Shown in pieces: positions 1 to 7,734 of a stretch of 64,000 bases of DNA (its first letter is position 1; every line of letters starts with the position of its first letter). The stretch spans positions 1-64,000 of the forward strand of contig UBNE01000030.1 of NCBI GenBank assembly GCA_900466745.1, given 5' to 3'. The notes beneath the pieces are model-generated. The model ran no database searches, had not been told where the DNA came from, and saw only the letters and a program-made list of their open reading frames with translations. The translations under genes were made by a program, and so were the position numbers. The stretch is from Hyphomicrobiales bacterium (GTDB taxonomy: Bacteria; Pseudomonadota; Alphaproteobacteria; Rhizobiales; Beijerinckiaceae).

Positions 1-100
1 GGGCCGGGACGGCGGGAGACTGCGCGAAGCCGTGGCCCGTCATCCGGGCGAGCGCGGCGAGCGGGAGCAGGGAGCCGGCCAGGTTCATGGCCAGGTTCAT
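1..100 (-). CDS. Partial CDS, N-terminus of an exported protein of unknown function
   Basis: The reverse frame from an ATG at 100 (or 88) stays open to the window edge and encodes MNLAMNLAGSLLPLAALA, then RMTGHGFAQSPAV. This looks like a hydrophobic signal peptide with possible cleavage after GFA or FAQ. Only 33 residues are visible, so no family can be assigned. It lies 154 bp beyond the motE stop on the same strand as fliL-fliM-motE, so it may continue the flagellar operon. That role is inferred from position only. A GGA lies about 8-10 nt upstream of the start at 100. Confidence 0.4.
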   Translation of the reverse strand, partial: MNLAMNLAGSLLPLAALARMTGHGFAQSPAVPA

Positions 101-254
101 GGGAATGTCCGTCGATCGCCCGGATGATCGGGGCCTGGCAGTCGCCGGGCCGGCTGTCGGATAACCGAAATCCGCGCCCGGCCGCTTGAACCGCCGCTGA
201 ACGGCTATCGGCGGGAATGGGGCGGGCGTCCGGAGGCGGCGGGATCGGCGCGGG

Positions 255-1079
255 TCAGTGCGTTCCGGGGACGATGGCGGGCAGCTCGTTGCCCGAGAGC
301 GGGGCCTCGCTGGCGATCCGGTCCGGGGTGGGGCCGCGATTGCTGGTCGCCAGCGCCACCGTCAGCTTCTCCGCCCGCTCCGGCGACATCGCGGCCAGGA
401 CCTCCGACATCTTGCGCGGGTTCATCTGCTGCACCACCGGGACGAGGACGTCGAGGCCGAGCCGGTCGAAGACGCGGGCGGCGTCCTTGGGCTTCATCGC
501 CTCGTACATGATGACGAGGTTCTTGATCGCCTTGGCCTCGTCGGCCGCGGCGCGGGCGGCGGGGCTGTTCCTCTCTTCCAGCGTCTTGAGGTCGCCGACG
601 CGGCCGTCGAGCTTCTTCTCGGCGGTGCCGAGCAGGCGCTCGCGCATCTCCAGCTCGCGCATGCGGCCGTCGAGCTCCTCGCGGCGCTCGCCGAGCCGCT
701 CCAGGATCGCCCGCTCCGCCGGCGAGACGGGTTGCGCGGTGCCGTTCATGATGCCGGCCTTGTTGGCGGGGTTGGCGGCGCGGGCGGCTTCCGCCTTCGC
801 CTCGGCCTCGGCCTTTTCCTGCTCCTTCTTCGGGTCGGGCGCCGGGACCGAGCCGGTCGTCTCCGGGTCGAAGCGGTCGGGGGCGTGGGCGCGGGCGATC
901 ACCTTGGCGAGGTCCCAGACCTCCGGCTCCGGCTTGGCCTTGGCGGCGGCGGGCAAGGCCGGCGCGCTGGCGGGGACCGTGCCCGGATAGGGCTCCGCCG
1001 TCCAGGCGAGCAGCTTCAGCGCCAGGAGACCCATGGCGCCGAGGATGACTGCCGGCAGGAGGCGGGGGCGCTCGATCAC
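255..1079 (-). CDS. motE: MotE-like flagellar motor protein (MgtE N-terminal-type domain)
   Basis: This 274-aa protein has one N-terminal membrane anchor (about residues 7-26), a charged Ala/Glu/Lys-rich linker, a predicted coiled coil (about 120-180) and a C-terminal MgtE-N-like helical region containing YEAMKPKDAARVFDRL and MNPRKMSEVLAAM. The same architecture occurs in rhizobial MotE, a periplasmic chaperone for the motor protein MotC. Its start codon overlaps the stop of the upstream DUF6468-like gene by 4 bp (ATGA), which indicates translational coupling in the fliL-fliM operon. Family membership is clear; the MotC-chaperone role is transferred from rhizobia and was not tested here. No motC is visible in the window. 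Confidence 0.75.
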   Translation of the reverse strand: MIERPRLLPAVILGAMGLLALKLLAWTAEPYPGTVPASAPALPAAAKAKPEPEVWDLAKVIARAHAPDRFDPETTGSVPAPDPKKEQEKAEAEAKAEAARAANPANKAGIMNGTAQPVSPAERAILERLGERREELDGRMRELEMRERLLGTAEKKLDGRVGDLKTLEERNSPAARAAADEAKAIKNLVIMYEAMKPKDAARVFDRLGLDVLVPVVQQMNPRKMSEVLAAMSPERAEKLTVALATSNRGPTPDRIASEAPLSGNELPAIVPGTH

Positions 1080-1537
1080 GCGGCCTGTTCCTCGAGGCGG
1101 CGGGCGGCGCGGGCGCGGATCGCGGCGGCCGATTGCGCGGCGCTCTCGAGCAGGCTCAGCGGCGCGGGCTGCGGCGCCGCGGCCGGCCGCGCTTCCGCCG
1201 CGGGCCTGGCGACGAGGGTGGCGGCGCTGACGATCTGGCCGATGCGCTCCATCACGGCCTGGCCGGCCTCGACCTGCGCGGCGAGGTCGGCGGCATAGCG
1301 CTCGGCGGTGCGCAGGCGCTCCTCCAGCGTGCGGTCGCAGTCGCCGAGCGTGTTCTTCAGCCCGGCGATGGCGCGCTCGGCATTGTCGGTCGCGGTGACC
1401 AGCGCGCCGACGGTCTGGCGCATGCCGGCCTCGTCCGCCTTCAGCCGCTCGATGCGCTTGGCCAGGACGTAGCAGGTGACGATGGTCGCGACGAGCAGGG
1501 AGGCGACGAGGGCATCGGCGATGAGGGTGATCGTCAT
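1076..1537 (-). CDS. DUF6468-like flagellar-cluster membrane protein
   Basis: This 153-aa protein starts at the ATG at 1537, 11 nt after the fliM stop, and overlaps motE by 4 bp. It begins with one transmembrane helix (about residues 5-25, ending TCYVLAKRIERLK). A long helical, coiled-coil-prone segment follows (about 30-105), then an Ala/Pro-rich tail. I match it to the small DUF6468 family, which sits between fliM and motE in many Hyphomicrobiales. Its function is unknown. Its position in a tightly packed motor/switch operon suggests a flagellar assembly or motor accessory role. A much longer frame through this region is open only because it runs antisense and out of frame through fliM. Confidence 0.7.
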   Translation of the reverse strand: MTITLIADALVASLLVATIVTCYVLAKRIERLKADEAGMRQTVGALVTATDNAERAIAGLKNTLGDCDRTLEERLRTAERYAADLAAQVEAGQAVMERIGQIVSAATLVARPAAEARPAAAPQPAPLSLLESAAQSAAAIRARAARRLEEQAA

Positions 1538-1548
1538 GTCGGTCCTGC

Positions 1549-2679
1549 TCAGTTGGTGGCGCCGAGATGGCTGGCGAGGCTGTCGAAGGCGGCGAGCGTG
1601 GTCTTGGAGCGCCTGAGCGGGCTCACGACCTGCACCGCGATCTTGCCGTCGACGCGGCCGATGCGCCCTTCGGTGACGACGAAGTCGCCGCAGCGCAGCG
1701 AGACCGGCGAATCGGGGCGGGCGTCGAACATCAGCGTGTCGCCGATCTCGAGCTTCATCACCCGCTTCAGCGGCATGCGGGTCTCGTGCAGCACGCAGGT
1801 GACGTCGACATCCGCCTGCCAGACCTCGGTCGCGAGGTGGTTCTCCCAGATCGGATCGCGCCCGAGCTTCTCGCCCATGAAGCTTTCGAGCAGCAATTCG
1901 CGGATCGGCTCGATGGTGGCGTAGGGCAGCAGGATGTGCAGCGAGCCGCCGCGCCCTTCCATGTCGAATTTCAGCTCGACGCGGATCGCGGCGTTGGCGG
2001 GGCGCGAGATCGAGACGAAGCGCGGATTCGACTCGACCCGGTCGATGCTGAAGCGCACCGGCGAGAGCGGCTTGAAGGCGGCCTCGGCATCGCTCAGCAC
2101 CAGCTCGATGACGCGGCGCACCATGCGGATCTCGATGGAGGTGAAGGGGCGGCCGTCGATGCGCGGCGCGGGCTGGCCGCGCTTGCCGCCGAACATGATG
2201 TCGAGCACCGAATAGGTGAGGGCGGTCTCGATGGTGACGAGGCCGAAATTGTCCCATTCCTCGGCCTTGAAGACCGAGAGCAGCGCCGGCTGCGAGATCG
2301 AGTTGATATAGTCGCCGAAGCGCACCGAGCGGATGCTCTCCAGCGTGACCTCGACATTGTCGGTGAAGAAGTTGCGCAGGCTGGTCGAAAGCAGGCGCAC
2401 CAGGCGCTCGAAGATGATCTCGAGCATCGGCAGGCGCTCATAGGCGACCGAGCCGGAATCGACGATCGCCTGGATGCCGTTGCGGGAGGCCGAATCCTCG
2501 CCGCTGGAGAAACCGAGCATGGTGTCGATCTCGTCCTGCGACATCAGGCGGTCGGTGCCGCCCTCCTGCTCGCCGTCCTCCTCGGTGACGGCGGGCATGC
2601 TCACCCATTCCGCCGCCATGCTCTCGGGCGTCGGCGCTTCGTCGCGGGGCTTGTCGAGGGGGTCGCGTTCGAGGCTCAT
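1549..2679 (-). CDS. fliM: Flagellar motor switch protein FliM
   Basis: FliM forms the middle layer of the C-ring and binds phosphorylated CheY to switch rotation. The 376-aa protein carries the CheY-binding type motif LMSQDEIDTMLG at residues 45-56. Before it is an acidic 44-residue extension of the kind seen in other Hyphomicrobiales FliM proteins. The middle domain (YERLPMLEIIFERLVR through the FGGKRG region) and a C-terminal SpoA/FliN-like domain (about 295-370) follow. It lies 42 nt downstream of fliL. I kept the ATG at 2679 because the extension is conserved in type and a purine-rich GAAGAAG stretch precedes it. Confidence 0.95.
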   Translation of the reverse strand: MSLERDPLDKPRDEAPTPESMAAEWVSMPAVTEEDGEQEGGTDRLMSQDEIDTMLGFSSGEDSASRNGIQAIVDSGSVAYERLPMLEIIFERLVRLLSTSLRNFFTDNVEVTLESIRSVRFGDYINSISQPALLSVFKAEEWDNFGLVTIETALTYSVLDIMFGGKRGQPAPRIDGRPFTSIEIRMVRRVIELVLSDAEAAFKPLSPVRFSIDRVESNPRFVSISRPANAAIRVELKFDMEGRGGSLHILLPYATIEPIRELLLESFMGEKLGRDPIWENHLATEVWQADVDVTCVLHETRMPLKRVMKLEIGDTLMFDARPDSPVSLRCGDFVVTEGRIGRVDGKIAVQVVSPLRRSKTTLAAFDSLASHLGATN

Positions 2680-2721
2680 CGGGTCGTCGTCACTTCTTCT
2701 CGCGCGTCGGGGCGGCGGGCC

Positions 2722-3225
2722 TCATTGCACCAGCAGTTCCTTGAACAGCACGGCGTCCACCTTGGCCGGGTAGACCGTCATGTTGACGCGGCGCAGCAAC
2801 TCCTCCTTGAGCCGGTACATGCCGGCCGAGCCTTCGAGGTCGGAGGGGCGCAATTCGCGCATGAAGACCTGGAAGGCGTCCTCGACCCGCGGCAGCAGCG
2901 GCTTGACCTCCTCGGAGACCTTCGGGTCGCCGATCTCCAGCACCACCTTGATCTTCATGATCGGCTGGCGGTCCTGCTGGCCGCCGTTCGACATGCCGAT
3001 CATCATGTCCTTCATCTCGAGGAAGGTGGCGGGCCTCTTCGCCCTGGCGGCGGCTTCCGCCGCGGCGACCTGCTCGGGCGAGGGGCGCTTGAACAGGAAC
3101 CAGTAGCCGCCGCCGGCGGCCGCGAGCAGGGCGAGGGCGGCGATGACGACGAGCTTCTTCCTGCCGCGCCTGGGGGCGTCCTGGCCGGAGGCGTCCTCGT
3201 CTTCGGTCTTGGCCTTCTTCGCCAT
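2722..3225 (-). CDS. fliL: Flagellar basal body-associated protein FliL
   Basis: FliL is a single-pass inner-membrane protein that surrounds the stator and supports torque and stator stability. The 167-aa sequence has a basic cytoplasmic N-terminus (RRGRKK), one transmembrane helix (about residues 24-44) and a periplasmic SPFH-like domain ending VDAVLFKELLVQ, a typical FliL terminus. It is the first gene of the minus-strand flagellar operon, divergent from flgF across an intergenic region of about 280 bp. I could not find a canonical sigma-54 element on this strand. Confidence 0.93.
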   Translation of the reverse strand: MAKKAKTEDEDASGQDAPRRGRKKLVVIAALALLAAAGGGYWFLFKRPSPEQVAAAEAAARAKRPATFLEMKDMMIGMSNGGQQDRQPIMKIKVVLEIGDPKVSEEVKPLLPRVEDAFQVFMRELRPSDLEGSAGMYRLKEELLRRVNMTVYPAKVDAVLFKELLVQ

Positions 3226-3424
3226 CTCTTCGGGTCCCGGGCGGTCTGGGGCGGCATCCTGCCGGCCTCTCCGACACCTTCGCCAGTTACGGTTAACGCG
3301 TCGTTAAGGGCGGCAGATTTTGCCGGGCCATTCTTGCCGCGGCGAACGCTTGTGCCGAGCCGGCGGGATTTCGCGGATCTAGAAATATCTTTGTAAATCA
3401 TGATCTTATCGAAATTAACCATGC

Positions 3425-3439
3425 TGGCACGGCGCTTGC
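3425..3439 (+). promoter_or_regulatory. Sigma-54 (-24/-12) promoter upstream of flgF
   Basis: The sequence TGGCACGGCGCTTGC matches the RpoN consensus TGGCAC-N5-TTGC exactly, with the invariant GG and GC doublets at the required spacing. It lies about 70 bp upstream of the probable flgF start and just downstream of an AT-rich stretch (about 3380-3420). In polar-flagellated alphaproteobacteria the mid and late flagellar operons are driven by RpoN with the activator FlbD; the activator here is inferred. Confidence 0.85.
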
Positions 3440-3509
3440 GGAGTGTCCGGCGTGGCGACTGCGCTGGGGAGCGTCGAGGTCGCCGCGGGACATGATCGGG
3501 AGTCACGCC

Positions 3510-4253
3510 GTGGAGAACGCCCTTCTCATCGGCCTTTCGCGGCAGGTCGCCCTGTCGCGGGAGCTGGACGTCATCGCCAACAACATGGCGAATGTCGGTA
3601 CGAACGGATTCAAGGCGCGCAGCGCGCGCTTCAACGAATTCGTCATGCCGAAAGCCAAGGCCGAGGCCTTCAAGCCTGCGGACCAGCAGCTCTCCTATGT
3701 CATCGACAGGGGAACGCCGCTCGACCTCTCGCAGGGCGCGACCGAATTCACCGGCAACCCGCTCGACGTCGCGCTGAAGGGCGACAACTTCCTGGTCGTG
3801 CAGACGCCGGCCGGCGAGCGCTACACCCGCGCCGGCTCCCTGACCATCGACCGCCAGGGCCGGCTCGTGACGCAGTCCGGCCAGCCGGTGATGGGCGAGG
3901 CCGGGCCGATCACCTTCGGCAACACCGAATTCGACATGCGCATCGCCGCCGACGGCACGGTGGAGAGCGACCAGGGCACGCGCGGCCGGCTCCGGCAGGT
4001 CCGCTTCGCCGATCCCCGCTCCCTGGTGAGCGAGGGGGGCAACCTGTTCTCCTCGCCGGTTGCGCCGCAGACGGCCCCGGCCGGCACGCGGCTGGAGCCC
4101 GGCGCCGTCGAGCGCTCCAACGTCAAGGCCGTCTCCGAGCTGACGCGGCTGATGGAGGTGCAGCGCGCCTATCAGAGCGTCGCCAACATGATCAGCCGCT
4201 CCGACGACCTGCGCAGCAAGGCGATCTCGCGCCTCGCCGACCAGCAGGCCTGA
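3510..4253 (+). CDS. flgF: Flagellar basal-body rod protein FlgF
   Basis: FlgF is a proximal rod component. With a GTG start at 3510 the protein has 247 aa and begins V(M)ENALLIGLSRQ, which matches the usual FlgF N-terminus. A GGGAG Shine-Dalgarno lies about 8 nt upstream. The in-frame ATG at 3492 would add six non-conserved residues and lacks a well-placed ribosome site. The N-terminal rod motif (ELDVIANNMANVGTNGFKA) and the C-terminal axial-protein helix (VSELTRLMEVQRAYQSVANMI) are both present. It is the first gene of flgF-flgG-flgA-flgH; flgG follows after 19 nt. Confidence 0.93.
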   Translation: MENALLIGLSRQVALSRELDVIANNMANVGTNGFKARSARFNEFVMPKAKAEAFKPADQQLSYVIDRGTPLDLSQGATEFTGNPLDVALKGDNFLVVQTPAGERYTRAGSLTIDRQGRLVTQSGQPVMGEAGPITFGNTEFDMRIAADGTVESDQGTRGRLRQVRFADPRSLVSEGGNLFSSPVAPQTAPAGTRLEPGAVERSNVKAVSELTRLMEVQRAYQSVANMISRSDDLRSKAISRLADQQA

Positions 4254-4272
4254 GCCGGAAAGGAACCGTTCC

Positions 4273-5064
4273 ATGCGCGCCATGCAGACAGCCGCCACCG
4301 GCATGATGGCCCAGGAGATGAACGTCCAGGTCATCTCCAACAACATCGCCAACGTCCGGACCACCGGCTACAAGCGCCAGCAGATCCATTTCCAGGACCT
4401 GCTCTACGAGAATTTCCGCCGCGCCGGCTCGGCCAGCTCCGACCAGAACACCCAGGTCCCCGCGGGCACCTTCATCGGCTCGGGGGTCAAGACGGTCTCG
4501 ACCGGCCGCGTCATGACGCAGGGCAATATCAGCCCGACCGAGAAGCCCTACGACATCGCCATCCGCGGCGAGGGCTTCTTCAAGATCCGCATGCCGGACG
4601 GGCGCACCACCTATTCGCGCGACGGTTCCTTCGACCTCGACGCGCAGGGCCAGCTCGTCACCCGCGACGGCTATCTGGTCGAGCCCGGCATCACCGTGCC
4701 CAACAACGCCACGGCCGTGAACGTCAACGCCCAGGGCATCGTCGAGGCGACGATCCCGGGCCAGACCGCGCCGCAGCAGCTCGGCCAGATCCAGCTCACC
4801 CGCTTCGTCAACAAGGTCGGCCTCGAATCGATCGGCGACAATCTGTTCGTCGAGACGGCCGCCTCCGGCCAGCCGATCGACGGCTTCGGCGGCGGCGAGG
4901 GTTTTGGCACGCTGCAGCAGAACTATCTCGAGGAGGGCAACGTCCAGGCGGTGACGGAGCTTTCCTCCCTGATCGCGGCGCAGCGCGCCTACGAGATGAA
5001 CTCCAAGGTCATCACCGCCGCCGACCAGATGATGTCGGCGACGACGCAGATGTTCCGCGGCTGA
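4273..5064 (+). CDS. flgG: Flagellar distal rod protein FlgG
   Basis: FlgG builds the distal rod. At 263 aa it has standard length, with the N-terminal QVISNNIANVRTTGYKRQ motif, the internal rod-protein YDIAIRGEGFFKI motif, and the C-terminal SSLIAAQRAYEMNSKVI helix. An AAGGA-type ribosome site precedes the ATG. It sits between flgF and flgA in one operon with 17-19 nt spacings. Confidence 0.96.
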   Translation: MRAMQTAATGMMAQEMNVQVISNNIANVRTTGYKRQQIHFQDLLYENFRRAGSASSDQNTQVPAGTFIGSGVKTVSTGRVMTQGNISPTEKPYDIAIRGEGFFKIRMPDGRTTYSRDGSFDLDAQGQLVTRDGYLVEPGITVPNNATAVNVNAQGIVEATIPGQTAPQQLGQIQLTRFVNKVGLESIGDNLFVETAASGQPIDGFGGGEGFGTLQQNYLEEGNVQAVTELSSLIAAQRAYEMNSKVITAADQMMSATTQMFRG

Positions 5065-5081
5065 TCGGGAGGGCGCGCATC

Positions 5082-6146
5082 ATGATCCGTCTCTCGCTCG
5101 CGACCTTCCTGATCCTGGCCGGCGGCTTCGGGGCCGCGACCGCGCAGGCGCAGCCGGGCCGGGCGCCCGCCGAGGGCGCGCCGGTGGCGGTTGCCTCGGC
5201 GGGCCCGGCGCAGGCCGCCGCCCTGCCGGCCTCCGGGCTGAGGCTGCGCTCCGAGATCCATCTCGCCCGCGACCTCGTCACCTTCGGCGACCTGATCCAG
5301 GGGCTTCCCGGCGATCTCGCCGGCCTGGCCGCCTTCCGGGCGCCCGCGCTCGGCGAGACCGGCACGATCCAGGTCGGCCGCGTCGTCGAGGCGGCGCGCG
5401 GCGCCGGCGTCATCCGCGACGCGGCGGCTCTGCAGAACCAGGGCTTCGCCCAGGTGGTGGTGACGCGCACGGCGCGGCGGATCGGCGCCGCCGAGATCGA
5501 GGCGGCGGTGAAGGCCGGCCTGCAGGAGCGCTTCGGCGTCGATGCCCGCCTGTTCGCGCTCGCCATCGACGGCGGCGCGCCGGCGGTCGCGGTCGAGCCG
5601 GATCTGACCGGCGAGCTCGCGATCGCCGACCTCGCCTTCGACGCCCGCAGCCGGCGCCTCCAGGCGCGCCTCGCCGTGGCCGGCAGCGCGGCCCTGCGGC
5701 TGAAGCCGCTGCGCATCTCCGGCCAGCTCGTCGAGACCGTCGAGGTGGTGGTGCCGCGGCGCGCCATCGCCCGCGGCGAAACGCTGGGCGAGGGCGACGT
5801 CGCCGTCGAGCGGCGCCCGCGCGACGGGCAGGGCACCGACATCATCGGCGACGCCCGCGCCGCGATCGACAAGGTGGCGCGCCGGGCGCTGCTCGCCGGC
5901 GTGCCGCTGCGCAACGGCGACGTCCAGCGCGAGGAGATCGTCGCCAAGGGCGAGCTCGTCACCATCGTCTACGAGGCGCCGGGGCTGCTCATCACCCTGC
6001 GCGGCCGGGCCGGCGAGGCCGGCGCGATGGGCGATGTCGTCTCCGTCACCAACCCCCAGTCGAAGCGCACGCTGCAGGGCACCATCACCGGCCCCGGCCG
6101 CGTCTCGGTCCGGCCGGCCATCGGCCGCGTCGCCAGCGCCAACTGA
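5082..6146 (+). CDS. flgA: Flagellar P-ring assembly chaperone FlgA
   Basis: FlgA is a periplasmic chaperone for P-ring (FlgI) assembly. The 354-aa protein has a Sec signal peptide (about residues 1-25, ending ATAQAQ), a variable Ala-rich N-terminal region, and a C-terminal SAF/ChapFlgA domain (about 220-350) with VVVPRRAIARGETL and a terminal GRVSVRPAIGRVAS segment. It is longer than enterobacterial FlgA (about 220 aa), as is usual in Hyphomicrobiales. It lies 17 nt after flgG. flgI, its expected substrate, is not in the window. Confidence 0.92.
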   Translation: MIRLSLATFLILAGGFGAATAQAQPGRAPAEGAPVAVASAGPAQAAALPASGLRLRSEIHLARDLVTFGDLIQGLPGDLAGLAAFRAPALGETGTIQVGRVVEAARGAGVIRDAAALQNQGFAQVVVTRTARRIGAAEIEAAVKAGLQERFGVDARLFALAIDGGAPAVAVEPDLTGELAIADLAFDARSRRLQARLAVAGSAALRLKPLRISGQLVETVEVVVPRRAIARGETLGEGDVAVERRPRDGQGTDIIGDARAAIDKVARRALLAGVPLRNGDVQREEIVAKGELVTIVYEAPGLLITLRGRAGEAGAMGDVVSVTNPQSKRTLQGTITGPGRVSVRPAIGRVASAN

Positions 6147-6184
6147 AGCGCCTGCGTCGAAAGAGTTCAGTCGTGGAAAGCAAC

Positions 6185-6937
6185 ATGATCCCGAACCGCA
6201 TCGCCAAGCTCTCCGGCCTCCTGCTGCTCGCCGCTTCGCTCGGCGCCTGCGGCATCGGCGACCGTCTCGCCAATGTCGGCCAGGCGCCGACGCTCTCGCC
6301 GGTCGAGGACCCGACCGCGGCGAAGGGCTACAAGCCCGTGCAGATGCCGATGCCGGCGATGGAGCACGCCTCCTATGCGCCGAACTCGCTCTGGCGCACC
6401 GGCTCGCGCGCCTTCTTCAAGGATCAGCGCGCCCGCAATGTCGGCGACCTCGTCACCGTCAAGGTCAAGGTCACCGACAAGGCCCAGCTCAACAACAACA
6501 CCAAGCGCAGCCGCAAGAACGGCGAGGATTTCGGTGCCGAGAACGTCTTCGGCTTCGAGAACAAGCTCGACAAGTTCCTGCCCGACGGCGCCAAGGCCTC
6601 GTCGCTGCTGAAGCTCGATTCGGACGGCTCCAGCGAAGGGGCGGGCTCGATCAACCGCTCCGAGACGCTGGCGACCAACGTCGCCGCGGTGGTCACCCAG
6701 AACCTGCCGAACGGCAATCTGGTGATCGAAGGCAAGCAGGAGATCCGCGTCAATTTCGAGGTGCGCGAGCTGATCGTCGCCGGCGTGATCCGGCCCGAGG
6801 ACATCGAATCCGACAACACCATCGATTCGACCAAGATCGCCCAGGCCCGCATCGCCTATGGCGGCCGCGGCCAGATCACCGACGTCCAGCAGCCGCGCTA
6901 CGGCCAGCAGGTGATGGATATCCTGCTGCCTTTCTGA
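6185..6937 (+). CDS. flgH: Flagellar L-ring lipoprotein FlgH
   Basis: FlgH forms the outer-membrane L-ring. The ATG at 6185 gives 250 aa and is preceded by GGAAAG at good spacing; an upstream GTG at 6173 is less likely. The N-terminus is a lipoprotein signal with lipobox LAASLGAC (Cys near residue 22). The body contains SLWRTGSRAFFKDQRARNVGD and VVTQNLPNGNLVIEGKQEI, and it ends RYGQQVMDILLPF, all typical of FlgH. It is the last gene of the flg operon, with a strong terminator about 140 bp downstream. Confidence 0.95.
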   Translation: MIPNRIAKLSGLLLLAASLGACGIGDRLANVGQAPTLSPVEDPTAAKGYKPVQMPMPAMEHASYAPNSLWRTGSRAFFKDQRARNVGDLVTVKVKVTDKAQLNNNTKRSRKNGEDFGAENVFGFENKLDKFLPDGAKASSLLKLDSDGSSEGAGSINRSETLATNVAAVVTQNLPNGNLVIEGKQEIRVNFEVRELIVAGVIRPEDIESDNTIDSTKIAQARIAYGGRGQITDVQQPRYGQQVMDILLPF

Positions 6938-7077
6938 GCCCGCGCCCTTTCCGCAACCCGGCCGGCGCGGAACGCTCCCCCTTGTCTCCGCTCCGGCCCG
7001 GCCGGCGGTTCCTCCCGAGCCGCCGACAGCCCCGGCCGCCCGCCACGCTCCCCAAGCTTCAAAGGCTGGCGGCCAGA

Positions 7078-7108
7078 AGCCCCGCGTTCTCCCGACGCGG
7101 GGCTTTTT
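7078..7108 (+). terminator. Rho-independent terminator of the flgFGAH operon
   Basis: A perfect 9-bp stem (AGCCCCGCG at 7078-7086 with CGCGGGGCT at 7096-7104) encloses a 9-nt loop and is followed by TTTTT. It lies between flgH and the convergent dksA gene. Confidence 0.9.
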
Positions 7109-7129
7109 CGCAGGGTGGCAGGCTGCCCC

Positions 7130-7552
7130 TCAATCGTCCCTGAACACGCGCTCGTTGCGCTCGTGCCGCTCCTGCGCCTCCAGCGAGAGGGTGGCGATCG
7201 GGCGCGCTTCCAGCCGCTTCAGCGAGATCGGCTCGCCGGTCTCCTCGCAATAGCCGTAGGAGCCGTCGTCGATGCGGGCGATCGCCGCGTCGATCTTGGC
7301 GATCAGCTTGCGCTGGCGGTCGCGGGCGCGCAGCTCGATCGCCCGGTCGGTCTCGGAGGACGCCCTGTCGGCGATATCGGGGTGGTTCTCGCTCTCGCTC
7401 TGCAGGGCGACGAGAGTCTCCTTCGCCTCCTTCAGGATCTCGTCCTTCCAGGCGAGGAGCTTGCCGCGGAAATATTCGCGCTGACGATCGTTCATGAACG
7501 GCTCGTCATCGCTCGGCTTGTAGTCCGCATCGAGGATGATCTGCTTGGACAT
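7130..7552 (-). CDS. dksA: RNA polymerase-binding transcription factor DksA (zinc-site cysteines mostly lost)
   Basis: DksA binds the RNA polymerase secondary channel and acts with ppGpp in the stringent response. The 140-aa protein from the ATG at 7552 has the long coiled-coil region (about residues 20-95) and the C-terminal globular motif YGYCEETGEPISLKRLEARP. Of the four zinc-ligand cysteines of the classical protein, only C102 remains. The other positions read T, S and A in GYCEETG and ATLSLEAQ. Cysteine-poor DksA proteins are known in some proteobacteria, and several alphaproteobacterial homologs are of this type. A longer open frame upstream is antisense to neighbouring DNA and is not the protein. 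Confidence 0.93.
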   Translation of the reverse strand: MSKQIILDADYKPSDDEPFMNDRQREYFRGKLLAWKDEILKEAKETLVALQSESENHPDIADRASSETDRAIELRARDRQRKLIAKIDAAIARIDDGSYGYCEETGEPISLKRLEARPIATLSLEAQERHERNERVFRDD

Positions 7553-7734
7553 GGGCACGCTCTCTGGGTTGTCCGCCCACGCGCCCATCGGCTGTGCCGC
7601 GGGAGGGTGAGCCGATTTGGCGCCCTTATAGCGATCCGTTTCAAGCGGAACAATCGCTTCCCGCGCGGCATCAACGACTTCGTCGCCGCGCCGTGCGGGA
7701 CGGCCGGAAAGCCCGGCCCATCGCGGGATTTCGG

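Noticed and set aside
3340-3358. Possible sigma-54 promoter for fliL on the minus strand (CGGCAC-type box)
   Set aside because: The GG and GC doublets are one base too far apart and the -12 box reads TTCG, so it does not meet the RpoN spacing rule.
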